Of a DNA stretch of 5,156 nt, positions 1 through 5,156 are shown in pieces; the stretch's first letter is position 1, and every line of letters begins with the position of its first letter. Position numbers and translations under genes: made by a program. The DNA is from Pseudomonadota bacterium. Lineage in GTDB: Bacteria > Pseudomonadota > Gammaproteobacteria > SZUA-229. The notes beneath the pieces are model-generated. The model saw nothing but the letters and a program-made list of their open reading frames with translations. It made no database searches and had not been told where the DNA came from. The stretch covers positions 1 through 5,156 of the forward strand of contig DAOVJH010000135.1 of assembly GCA_030673345.1 (NCBI GenBank). The letters run 5' to 3'.

Positions 1-174
1 CGCCTCGCGAATTTTATATTTATCGTCTGAACAGATAAGCTTCTCTACCAGGGTGTGCCCCGCCCTGGTCAGGCGCTCGACCAGCGCATCACCCGATGTA
101 TCATCAGCTTCTGTCCGGCTATCTGAAACAGTTAATATTGCAATTTTTATCGGAACCCACTTTTTATCATTCAT
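1..174 (-). CDS. moaB: MoaB/MogA-type molybdopterin biosynthesis protein, N-terminal part (cut by window edge)
   Basis: The gene reads leftward from an ATG at 174-172 and stays open to base 1, giving the first 58 residues. The start MNDKKWVPIKIAILTVSDSR, then EADDTSGDALVERL, then AGHTLVEKLICSDDKYKIR, matches the N-terminus of MoaB/MogA proteins: the IAILTVSD strand, the DDTSG loop, the AGH segment, and the D-x-Y-x-I-R motif where the next helix begins. The family binds molybdopterin. MogA adenylylates it before molybdate insertion, while the exact role of E. coli MoaB is less clear. The full protein is usually about 170-180 residues, so roughly two thirds lies outside the window. No strong Shine-Dalgarno precedes the ATG, but homologues begin at about the same place. 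It lies downstream of pdsS on the same strand, 79 bases away. A functional link to the sortase genes is not implied. Confidence 0.88.
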   Translation of the reverse strand, partial: MNDKKWVPIKIAILTVSDSRTEADDTSGDALVERLTRAGHTLVEKLICSDDKYKIREA

Positions 175-189
175 AACTCTAATCTACCG

Positions 190-201
190 TTGATTAATCA
201 A
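190..201. promoter_or_regulatory. 12-bp perfect palindrome upstream of moaB
   Basis: TTGATTAATCAA is an exact palindrome ending 15 bases upstream of the moaB ATG. Its half-sites equal those of FNR/ANR boxes (TTGAT and ATCAA), but the spacer is 2 bases instead of the required 4, so it is not a standard FNR site. It could be an operator for another regulator or chance in AT-rich sequence. Confidence 0.25.
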
Positions 202-230
202 TAATTCATGGCGTATACATTTCAGCCTTT

Positions 231-260
231 TCTCGCGGAATAAAGTTCCGCTCCTACAGG
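231..260 (-). repeat. REP-like palindrome (GTAGGAG-hairpin class) overlapping the pdsS stop
   Basis: Read on the minus strand from 260 to 231, the segment has CCT, the heptamer GTAGGAG (257-251), a stem GCGGAA (251-246), the loop CTTTA, the stem TTCCGC (240-235), then GAGA. The 6-bp stem is perfect. GTAGGAGCGG-loop-CCGCGA is the hallmark layout of REP elements of Pseudomonas and many other gammaproteobacteria, which are mobilised by RAYT (TnpA-REP) transposases. The TAG inside GTAGGAG is the stop codon of pdsS, so the element has landed at or created the gene's 3' end. No T-run follows the stem in either direction, so a standard intrinsic terminator is not supported. No RAYT gene or second complete copy is visible here. 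Confidence 0.7.
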
Positions 261-2230
261 GGTGCGTATGATGACAATATTAAACTAACTACAACCCCTT
301 GTTTATCCCCACGATTAGCTATTTTCAGCTGCCCATGGTGAAACCGTGCGATCTGATACGCCACATACAAACCTATACCCAGATGGGGTGTAGCGGTTTT
401 AACTGATCGATGTGAGATCATTCCCTGGAACAGTATATCCAGTTGTTCCTGTGGTATATATTCACCCTCATTTTTTACGCTGATAACCACCTGATTGTGC
501 TGACCTGTATCAAGTTGAAAATAAATATCCGTGCCAGGGAAGGAAAAATCGAGCGCATTATCTTTAAGTTTGTCCAGCAGCTGTACGATCCGTACATCAT
601 TTCCCTGCACAAAAAAACCTTTCTTCGCCCCCTGGTAACACAGCTTTGCCCGAGCATGTTTGAGCTGGGAGTTTTTGACATACTCACTGAGTAAGGCGGC
701 GATATCGATTCTATCGACTTCATCCTGTATCAGCGCCTCATCGATATTCGCCGCCTCGGTCAAACTCGATACGATGAGCTGTAGCTGTTTGATCGCATTA
801 CTGGCCGTTTTTATGTCTGCGGAATCACCCTGCTGTTTCTGCAGGTTCTGTAAGGACATACTGATGGTGTTCACCGGGTTTAATATCTCATGCCGCAACA
901 TCCTCGGTACCGACTCAAGAAAACGGGTGTAGCTGTTTAACTTGCCGAGCAGTGATGAGAAACTGCGAGAGAGTTCACCGATCTCATCACCTCGATCACA
1001 TTCGGACAATTCAACATGGCTGATAAAACGCCCACTCTCATCGATGAGTGATGAAGTCTGCTTCTTGAGCCGGTTGATCCGGAACGCCAGCCATGAACTA
1101 AAGAAAAGCAAACTGGCAAACACCAGAAAGAAAATTCCAAGTGTAGCCAGCACCACATCATTTAAGGTGTCACGCTGCCGCGCAAGGATCTGACGGCTAT
1201 TCTTACTCACTAAAACTGCACCGATCACTTCATCACCATCGAATACTGGCCGAGCCGCAACGATGATCGTTTCGTCTTTCTCTTCGAAACGTTTTACCTG
1301 TGCATTACCTTGCAGTACTTTATCGACCAACGTCTCGCTAACTTTGTCGATGGCGTGACAGAGTGAAGCCTGTAAAGCCTGTCCGCCGATTACTGCACGT
1401 ACCCGCCGAAACTTATCGACCACACATATCCGCGAATCTGATTCGCTTAGGTTTTTAAGAACACTGCTGATCTCCTGCGACTGGAACAACAGTGGGTTCA
1501 AAGTATTTTTGTCGATCAGGTGTGTAGAGACAATGGTATCGACATTCCGTTCATTTTCATTAAATACGTCGACGACACTGATCGATAAACGTCGGTTCGG
1601 TTCCAGCCATATCCCGGGTAGACGTATCTCAACATCGTAGCCTTCCTTCGTTTCTCGCCATACACCATAGACTGCATTAACATGCTTACCATCTTTCCAG
1701 CTGGTCCAGTCCTCCTTCACCTCGTAAACACTGACGCTGCCCTGAGCCGCTGTCAGCAAGACTATGCGCTTACGTCGGTTATCAGCATCGAGGTATTCCA
1801 TCCTTATGTGGTCACTCGAATCCAGTGGGCTGTAACGGGGGTTTCGATAGACGATATCTTTATCGTTCACTCTTAGATAAACATAAAGATATTGTTTATC
1901 GTCTACCAGTTCATTATTCGCCAGTAATAATGAAAACGAGTTGTCCGCGTAAGATGTGAACTGCTCTTTAAGCTGCTGCCAGTCTTCATCGTAACCATCG
2001 ATATCGATACTCTGTTTGAATGGATAGACATACAGTGCATGTTCATCTGTTTCAAACAGGCCAGTGTAACCGTTTAGTACTATAGCTATCGCCGATGCAG
2101 ACATCGATTGCGCTTCTTCCTGACCCTGCAGTAAAGAGTGTTCGATCTTTCCCATAAAGTGATAACCAAACCAGGGAAGCAGAACCAGGAAAACCGAACT
2201 GAATACGAGTAAACGGGTACCTAATTTCAT
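254..2230 (-). CDS. pdsS: Proteobacterial dedicated sortase system histidine kinase
   Basis: This is an inner-membrane sensor kinase of 658 residues. A first membrane segment (about 7-26) and a second (about 359-384) bracket a periplasmic region of some 330 residues. Residues about 76-222 look like a CBM9-type beta-sandwich (IDGYDEDWQQL, then YLYVYLRVNDKD). Residues about 225-357 look like a Cache-type sensor close to the membrane. A HAMP linker follows (about 385-437, with DEIGELSRSF). In the HisKA domain the phosphorylated histidine is H447 in RHEILNP. The ATPase domain shows an N box (LKDNALDFS, N558), a G1-like KNEGEYIP (586-593), an F box near LFQGM (600-604) and a G2 box GIGLY (618-622). 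All catalytic motifs appear intact. Its ATG overlaps the pdsR stop as ATGA, which implies translational coupling, and no clear independent Shine-Dalgarno is seen. The family call rests on this architecture plus the pdsR, pdsO and VIT-target neighbours. The sensed ligand is unknown. Confidence 0.9.
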   Translation of the reverse strand: MKLGTRLLVFSSVFLVLLPWFGYHFMGKIEHSLLQGQEEAQSMSASAIAIVLNGYTGLFETDEHALYVYPFKQSIDIDGYDEDWQQLKEQFTSYADNSFSLLLANNELVDDKQYLYVYLRVNDKDIVYRNPRYSPLDSSDHIRMEYLDADNRRKRIVLLTAAQGSVSVYEVKEDWTSWKDGKHVNAVYGVWRETKEGYDVEIRLPGIWLEPNRRLSISVVDVFNENERNVDTIVSTHLIDKNTLNPLLFQSQEISSVLKNLSESDSRICVVDKFRRVRAVIGGQALQASLCHAIDKVSETLVDKVLQGNAQVKRFEEKDETIIVAARPVFDGDEVIGAVLVSKNSRQILARQRDTLNDVVLATLGIFFLVFASLLFFSSWLAFRINRLKKQTSSLIDESGRFISHVELSECDRGDEIGELSRSFSSLLGKLNSYTRFLESVPRMLRHEILNPVNTISMSLQNLQKQQGDSADIKTASNAIKQLQLIVSSLTEAANIDEALIQDEVDRIDIAALLSEYVKNSQLKHARAKLCYQGAKKGFFVQGNDVRIVQLLDKLKDNALDFSFPGTDIYFQLDTGQHNQVVISVKNEGEYIPQEQLDILFQGMISHRSVKTATPHLGIGLYVAYQIARFHHGQLKIANRGDKQGVVVSLILSSYAPL

Positions 2231-2913
2231 TCACACAACCACTGATATCCAAAACCATAACGTGTTTTTATACACTGGAAATCTGCATCGATTTTTTTGA
2301 ATTTTTTTCTGATATGTAAGACATGGGTATTGATCGTATTATCTTCGACCACACCCTGATGTGTTGCTTTTACTAACTCATCAATACTGACCGCTTCATC
2401 CGCCTCAGACATCGCGGCAAGTATCGAGAACTCGGTCGGTGTCAGGTTGACCTCATCTCCTTTCCAGAAGCACTGCATCGATTTCATGTTGATATTGAGG
2501 TCACCTGATTTTCTACCATTACCATTCGCATCAGAAGCCAGCTGCTTAATCTGAAAAAAAGATTCGATACGTACCGTCAGATAATCCAGTGACACGGGTT
2601 TGGTCTGATAGTCCCACGCGCCTAATTGCAGACCATATATCTTATCTAACTCATCACCGCGGCTGGTAAGAAAAATGATCGGCAGACTTGCGTCACGCTG
2701 TTTGAGGTAACGGCAAACTTCATAGCCGCCACCGACATCTGAGCCAAGCGCGATATCCAGAATTGCCAGTTCGGGCAGTTCTTTTTCAAACGCATCTATC
2801 GCCTGCTGCCTGTCTTCGTATTCCTGAACAACATAGTCATTAGACCTCAATGCATCAGCATAATAACGACGCTGTTCTGCATCATCTTCTACGATGGCGA
2901 CTGTCTGTTTCAC
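2227..2913 (-). CDS. pdsR: Proteobacterial dedicated sortase system response regulator (OmpR/PhoB type)
   Basis: The protein is a DNA-binding response regulator of 228 residues, the partner of the PdsS kinase. The receiver domain (about 2-122) has the acidic pair D10/D11 in VAIVEDD, phospho-acceptor D53 in LAILDIAL, T83 in FLTSRG and K105 in TKPVS. The winged-helix effector domain (about 137-226) shows LTPTEFSIL, the recognition helix region EDNTINTHVLHIRKKF and the wing RYGFGYQWL, all typical of OmpR/PhoB regulators. I chose the GTG at 2913-2911 because AGGA at 2923-2920 sits 6 bases upstream and because receiver domains start two or three residues before this beta strand. The frame is open to a TTG at 2955 (14 more residues), but that extension lacks family-like sequence. 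The gene is divergent from pdsO, and its stop overlaps the pdsS start by 4 bases. Likely targets are pdsO and the downstream sortase genes (inference). Confidence 0.9.
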   Translation of the reverse strand: MKQTVAIVEDDAEQRRYYADALRSNDYVVQEYEDRQQAIDAFEKELPELAILDIALGSDVGGGYEVCRYLKQRDASLPIIFLTSRGDELDKIYGLQLGAWDYQTKPVSLDYLTVRIESFFQIKQLASDANGNGRKSGDLNINMKSMQCFWKGDEVNLTPTEFSILAAMSEADEAVSIDELVKATHQGVVEDNTINTHVLHIRKKFKKIDADFQCIKTRYGFGYQWLCE

Positions 2914-2919
2914 ATGGTT

Positions 2920-2923
2920 TCCT
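2920..2923 (-). promoter_or_regulatory. Ribosome binding site fixing the pdsR GTG start
   Basis: AGGA lies 6 bases upstream of the GTG at 2913-2911. It supports the shorter pdsR start over the in-frame TTG at 2955. An ATG one base out of frame (2915-2913) reads ATGTGA and stops at once. Confidence 0.7.
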
Positions 2924-2995
2924 GTATTTAATATTTCTGAAATTTTACTCTGCAATTCTACCCTTTACGCACCTAATTACCGCAACCAACAATCA

Positions 2996-3024
2996 TCTCC
3001 ATTTTTTCTCCATATTTCCTCCAC
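2996..3024. promoter_or_regulatory. Three tandem 7-bp direct repeats with 11-bp period (candidate PdsR box)
   Basis: TCTCCAT (2996-3002), TCTCCAT (3007-3013) and CCTCCAC (3018-3024) are separated by the AT-only spacers TTTT and ATTT. The first two 11-base units match at 10 of 11 positions, and the third heptamer matches at 5 of 7. Seven-base repeats with four-base AT-rich spacers are the classic geometry of PhoB boxes, recognised by OmpR/PhoB-family dimers. PdsR belongs to that family and is encoded next to this spacer. Assignment to PdsR is inference. Confidence 0.5.
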
Positions 3025-3031
3025 GCACTGC

Positions 3032-3048
3032 CAAAGATTGAATCTTTG
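3032..3048. promoter_or_regulatory. 17-bp perfect palindrome upstream of pdsO
   Basis: CAAAGATT and AATCTTTG form an exact inverted repeat around a single central G at 3040. It overlaps the TTGACC hexamer (3046-3051), which resembles a -35 box, so a protein bound here could block or modulate pdsO transcription. The symmetry suits a dimeric regulator such as a TetR-, GntR- or MarR-type protein rather than an OmpR-type one. It is too short-looped to be an RNA hairpin of note. Confidence 0.45.
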
Positions 3049-3101
3049 ACCGTTGTTTTAATTACACCGTGGAAACACATAAATCATTTATCAAATCACC
3101 T

Positions 3102-3105
3102 GGAG
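3102..3105 (+). promoter_or_regulatory. Ribosome binding site fixing the pdsO ATG start
   Basis: GGAG lies 6 bases before the ATG at 3112. It supports that start, directly followed by a signal peptide, over the in-frame TTG at 3046, which would add 22 residues with no signal-peptide logic. Confidence 0.8.
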
Positions 3106-3111
3106 AAAACA

Positions 3112-4026
3112 ATGAAAAAATCTTTATTAAATGCCGCTGTAACGATAGCTCTTTCCAGCGCCGTATTTTCTGGCTCAGTACTGTCGACTCAGGCATATGC
3201 CGGTACCATGACTACAGAAACAGCCGTCATCGCAGACAATAATAACAGTATCGACAATACAACTGAAACCTATATGTATCCCGGCATGGGTGTTGGAGCC
3301 GCTAGCGGAGCGCTTGTTGCAGGCCCCGTCGGTCTACTTGTCGGCGGAATCATCGGTGCCTTAGTCGGCTCTAACCAGGATGTATCATCTGTGCCTGAAT
3401 CGATTTCTGTTGTGACAGAAAACACGGCAGAAGAAAGCCACGATAGAAACATCTCTCTGTCAGAGAATTCTAAACAGATCCGTTCACAGCAGACTATTCA
3501 AGTCGCTCAATTAGGCGAAATTACTGCCGTTGTCGATGATGTGATCGAGTCTCAGCAGGATACGCTTATAGATATCCTTACCGCTGATCTTAGCCTCGAT
3601 GTTTATTTCCGTTCCGGAAGTACTGAAATCGAATCTTTCTACCCTGCTCGCCTGGCAGCTATCGCCGACCTGATGAACACCATGGATGAATTAGAACTGT
3701 ATCTTGACGGTTACAGCGATCGACGCGGTGACAAGACCAGGAACATCGAACTGTCAGACGAACGCATAGAAAAAGTACGTGAACAGCTGATCAATGCCGG
3801 CGTTGATGAGAATCGGATCATCAGCAAAGCCTTTGGTGAGATGAAGATGGTTTCAATTGCAGGTGATCTTGAAGGTTACACCTTTGACCGTAAAGTCGTG
3901 ATCCGTTTTGAGCGTAGCAGCGCTGACTCGATTCATGCCATGACTGCCGTGCTCTCTAACTCTACGATGGAAAATGAAACTGAAGATGCAGATCCTGTGG
4001 TTGCTGATGCAAGCACACGGTTTTGA
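3112..4026 (+). CDS. pdsO: Proteobacterial dedicated sortase system OmpA-family protein
   Basis: This exported envelope protein has 304 residues. A signal peptide (1-30, MKKSLLNAAV onward) ends with a likely cleavage after QAYA. Next comes an acidic linker and a glycine-zipper segment (about 57-86, starting YPGMGVGAASG) able to enter or associate with a membrane. A low-complexity polar stretch (87-155) follows. The C-terminal domain (about 160-267) is OmpA-like: DVYFRSGS, LDGYSDRRG with D203, LSDERIEKV with R218, and FDRKVVIRF. D203 and R218 match the Asp/Arg pair that grips the diaminopimelate of peptidoglycan in OmpA domains, so cell-wall binding is likely. A tail of about 37 residues extends past the domain. 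PdsO is known as a family that co-occurs with the PdsRS pair and its sortase, and its exact function is unknown. It is divergent from pdsR and is the first gene of the plus-strand set. Confidence 0.9.
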   Translation: MKKSLLNAAVTIALSSAVFSGSVLSTQAYAGTMTTETAVIADNNNSIDNTTETYMYPGMGVGAASGALVAGPVGLLVGGIIGALVGSNQDVSSVPESISVVTENTAEESHDRNISLSENSKQIRSQQTIQVAQLGEITAVVDDVIESQQDTLIDILTADLSLDVYFRSGSTEIESFYPARLAAIADLMNTMDELELYLDGYSDRRGDKTRNIELSDERIEKVREQLINAGVDENRIISKAFGEMKMVSIAGDLEGYTFDRKVVIRFERSSADSIHAMTAVLSNSTMENETEDADPVVADASTRF

Positions 4027-4046
4027 AGGCAGATGAATCAGTAACG

Positions 4047-4394
4047 ATGATGGATACGAGGGCCAGTACCTTGAGTGGCGTGAATATGATCTCGATGAAT
4101 ATCTTCAGTAAAACGTCCGGCTTTCGCATGACAGCACACGCACTGGAAAGGTCACAACAACGTTGTATTCCGCCACTTATCATCCACTGGCTTTGCCAGT
4201 ATGGCTCACGCAAGCGAAATAACAACGGAACCATCATCTGTTATTTCGATAGAAAAAGCATGCGCCTCATCGCATCAGATGTCGGCAATATCGTGATACG
4301 GCGACTATCCAGTCTGATGGATGCATACCTGGTGATTGCAGGTGATCAGATCATCACCGTCGGCCATCGTTACAAGCGCATCAAAAATTTTTAG
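4047..4394 (+). CDS. Small uncharacterised protein, possibly DUF4258-like
   Basis: The predicted protein has 115 residues and no signal peptide or membrane segment, so it is probably cytoplasmic. The conserved-looking core starts near MTAHALERSQQRCIPP and continues through LCQYGSRKR, ICYFDRKSMRL and ITVGHRYKRIKN at the C-terminus. The H-A-x-x-R-x-x-x-R and I-P-P opening and the final ITVGHRYKRI are reminiscent of small DUF4258-type proteins, some of which share a fold with BrnT/RelE-like RNases. I give this as a resemblance only. The start is uncertain: ATG 4047 or 4050 is 20-23 bases after pdsO, a TTG at 4023 overlaps its stop, and ATG 4086, 4095 and 4128 are also in frame. None has a strong Shine-Dalgarno, so coupling to pdsO translation is plausible. 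It lies between pdsO and the target gene on the same strand, which makes co-transcription likely. A role in the sortase system is unproven. Confidence 0.7.
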   Translation: MMDTRASTLSGVNMISMNIFSKTSGFRMTAHALERSQQRCIPPLIIHWLCQYGSRKRNNNGTIICYFDRKSMRLIASDVGNIVIRRLSSLMDAYLVIAGDQIITVGHRYKRIKNF

Positions 4395-4418
4395 TGCAAA
4401 ACTTCTAGCAAGATAATA

Positions 4419-4445
4419 ACCGGTGGCACATCTCGTGCCACCGGT
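4419..4445 (+). promoter_or_regulatory. 11-bp perfect hairpin abutting the target gene's ribosome binding site
   Basis: The arms ACCGGTGGCAC (4419-4429) and GTGCCACCGGT (4435-4445) pair fully around the loop ATCTC. The stem ends exactly where the AGGAG of the next gene begins. No T-run follows on the plus strand, so it is not a standard terminator. Likely roles are transcript stability, RNA processing between the small gene and the target gene, or control of ribosome access. A DNA-binding palindrome or REP-type repeat unit is the alternative. Confidence 0.6.
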
Positions 4446-4450
4446 AGGAG
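4446..4450 (+). promoter_or_regulatory. Ribosome binding site of the sortase target gene
   Basis: AGGAG lies 7 bases before the ATG at 4458-4460 and decides that start. A nearer ATG at 4453 is only 2 bases from the site and reads ATG ATA TGA, a two-codon frame whose stop overlaps the real start. Confidence 0.8.
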
Positions 4451-4457
4451 CAATGAT

Positions 4458-5156
4458 ATGAATACCATGAACAATTATTATTTCCGTCGCATAAGAAGAA
4501 GACGATGCAATCAAAATGAGAATGCATATTCGAAAGTACTGAGCGGCCTTCACAAACTGATGATCGTTATCAGCATATACCTGGTTTTTGGCCTGTTGTT
4601 CCAGCATGTCTATGCCAACACCGGTAATAACAGTGAACAGGATCCTTACCAGTCGCAACACGGATCAGTCTGGCTGTTGTCTGATGACGGTGTATACATA
4701 GAAGCCTTGCAGACACAGACCGATGTCGACTACGACATCAATGGACCGATCGCCAGGGCCAAAGTCAAACAACGCTTCATCAATAGCAGCGGATTATGGG
4801 CAGAAGGCCTATTCGTGTTCCCGCTTCCAGAAAAAGCAGCCGTGGATCATTTCAGGATGGTCATCGGTGAGCGCATAATCGAAGGTCAGATCAAAGAACG
4901 CGCTGCGGCAAAAAAAACCTATGAAGCTGCGAGGTCAGCCGGTAAAAAAGCCAGCCTGATCGAACAGCAACGGCCTAATGTTTTCACAACCTCGCTTGCC
5001 AACATCGCACCCGGGGAAGAGATAACCATCGAGTTCGAGTTTCAGCAGGTGCTCGATTATAAAGATGACAGCTATCGATTACGTTTCCCGATGGTTGTTG
5101 GGACACGCTACCACAGCGGTCATCATTCGATACAAAGCCTGAAAGAACAAACCCCG
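4458..5156 (+). CDS. VIT-domain sortase target protein (marine proteobacterial sortase target family), 5' part
   Basis: The frame is open to the right edge, giving the first 233 residues. The N-terminus has an unusually long basic n-region with RRIRRRR (10-16), a hydrophobic core (about 35-48, MIVISIYLVFGLLF), and a likely signal-peptidase site after VYA (51-53). Residues about 85-217 form a vault inter-alpha-trypsin (VIT) domain: AKVKQRFINSSGLWAEGLFV, FPLPEKAAVDHFRM, IIEGQIKER, AKKTYEAA, NVFTTSLANIAPGEEITIEF. Family members continue with a von Willebrand factor A domain and end with an LPxTG-like sorting signal, a membrane helix and basic residues. They are usually the only sortase substrate of the genome. 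Those parts lie beyond the window and are predicted, not seen. With pdsRS and pdsO upstream, a class GN sortase gene is expected just downstream. The full protein is usually about 650-800 residues. Confidence 0.9.
   Translation, partial: MNTMNNYYFRRIRRRRCNQNENAYSKVLSGLHKLMIVISIYLVFGLLFQHVYANTGNNSEQDPYQSQHGSVWLLSDDGVYIEALQTQTDVDYDINGPIARAKVKQRFINSSGLWAEGLFVFPLPEKAAVDHFRMVIGERIIEGQIKERAAAKKTYEAARSAGKKASLIEQQRPNVFTTSLANIAPGEEITIEFEFQQVLDYKDDSYRLRFPMVVGTRYHSGHHSIQSLKEQTP

Larger units (their letters stand above)
2914..3111. promoter_or_regulatory. Divergent intergenic region between pdsR and pdsO
   Basis: This 198-base AT-rich spacer must hold promoters for both the pdsRS and the pdsO-onward transcripts. 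It contains three PhoB-box-like direct repeats and a 17-bp palindrome, listed separately. Candidate core promoters are weak. On the minus strand, TAGAAT (2960-2955) has a possible -35 TTGCGG (2985-2980) with a long 19-base spacer. TTGCAG (2955-2950) with TATTAA (2933-2928) has a 16-base spacer but would start transcription inside the ribosome binding site. On the plus strand, TTGACC (3046-3051) resembles a -35 box, but no good -10 lies 16-18 bases on. That fits an activator-dependent promoter. I see no coding sequence in the spacer. Confidence 0.6.

Noticed and set aside
660..932. Plus-strand open frame of 90 codons inside pdsS
   Set aside because: It is antisense to the HisKA region of a clear kinase gene, has no ribosome binding site and shows no family features. 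The same holds for the other short antisense frames within 254-2230.
1997..2008. ATCGATATCGAT palindrome inside pdsS
   Set aside because: It arises from Asp/Ile codons (DIDG) in a window where TCGA-containing codon pairs are common, so it is most likely coding-driven.
3071..3095. GGAAAC ... TCAAA resembling a sigma-E-type promoter for pdsO
   Set aside because: The spacing is about 3 bases too short for the sigma-E consensus, and the hexamers match only partly.
3046..3111. Upstream TTG extension of pdsO
   Set aside because: The ATG at 3112 has a good GGAG site and begins a classic signal peptide. The extension overlaps the palindrome and a -35-like hexamer.
3962..4237. Minus-strand open frame of 91 codons across the pdsO end
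   Set aside because: It is antisense to pdsO and the small gene, with no supporting start signal or family-like sequence.
4419..4445. Hairpin as an intrinsic terminator between the small gene and the target gene
   Set aside because: The stem is followed directly by AGGAG and not by a T-run, so termination on the plus strand is not supported.
4305..4661. Minus-strand open frame of 118 codons across the small gene, the hairpin and the VIT gene start
   Set aside because: It overlaps two plus-strand genes and an obvious ribosome binding site, and its translation shows no recognisable protein features.
1..5156. CRISPR arrays, tRNA or rRNA genes, insertion sequences
   Set aside because: No spaced identical repeats, no cloverleaf-type sequence and no transposase reading frame were seen on either strand.

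Overview
The window carries most of a proteobacterial dedicated sortase (pds) locus, a Gram-negative system in which one sortase is paired with one surface target. The base composition, the gene types and the REP-like palindrome of the GTAGGAG-hairpin class suggest a gammaproteobacterium, probably marine or sulfur-cycle related. I cannot name the genus from sequence alone.

Layout. Positions 1-174 (minus strand) hold the N-terminal 58 codons of a MoaB/MogA-type molybdopterin biosynthesis protein, cut by the window edge. A 79-base gap follows, with a REP-like palindrome and a perfect 12-bp palindrome. Positions 254-2913 (minus strand) hold a two-gene operon: response regulator pdsR, then membrane sensor kinase pdsS, joined by a 4-base ATGA overlap. 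A 198-base divergent intergenic region (2914-3111) separates this pair from the plus-strand genes. It contains a PhoB-box-like set of three 7-bp direct repeats with 11-bp period and a perfect 17-bp palindrome, both good operator candidates. On the plus strand come pdsO (3112-4026, OmpA-family, exported), a small uncharacterised gene (4047-4394), a 63-base gap with an 11-bp perfect hairpin abutting a Shine-Dalgarno sequence, and the 5' part (4458-5156, open at the right edge) of the VIT-domain protein that is the sortase's dedicated target. The class GN sortase gene is expected just beyond the right edge and is not seen.

How they may work together. PdsS has a large periplasmic sensor with a CBM9-like segment and would phosphorylate PdsR, which probably acts from the divergent region on pdsO and the target genes. 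PdsO probably bridges peptidoglycan and envelope, and the VIT/vWA protein is exported and handled by the sortase. The family assignments rest on domain motifs plus the diagnostic gene order. The regulatory logic is inference.
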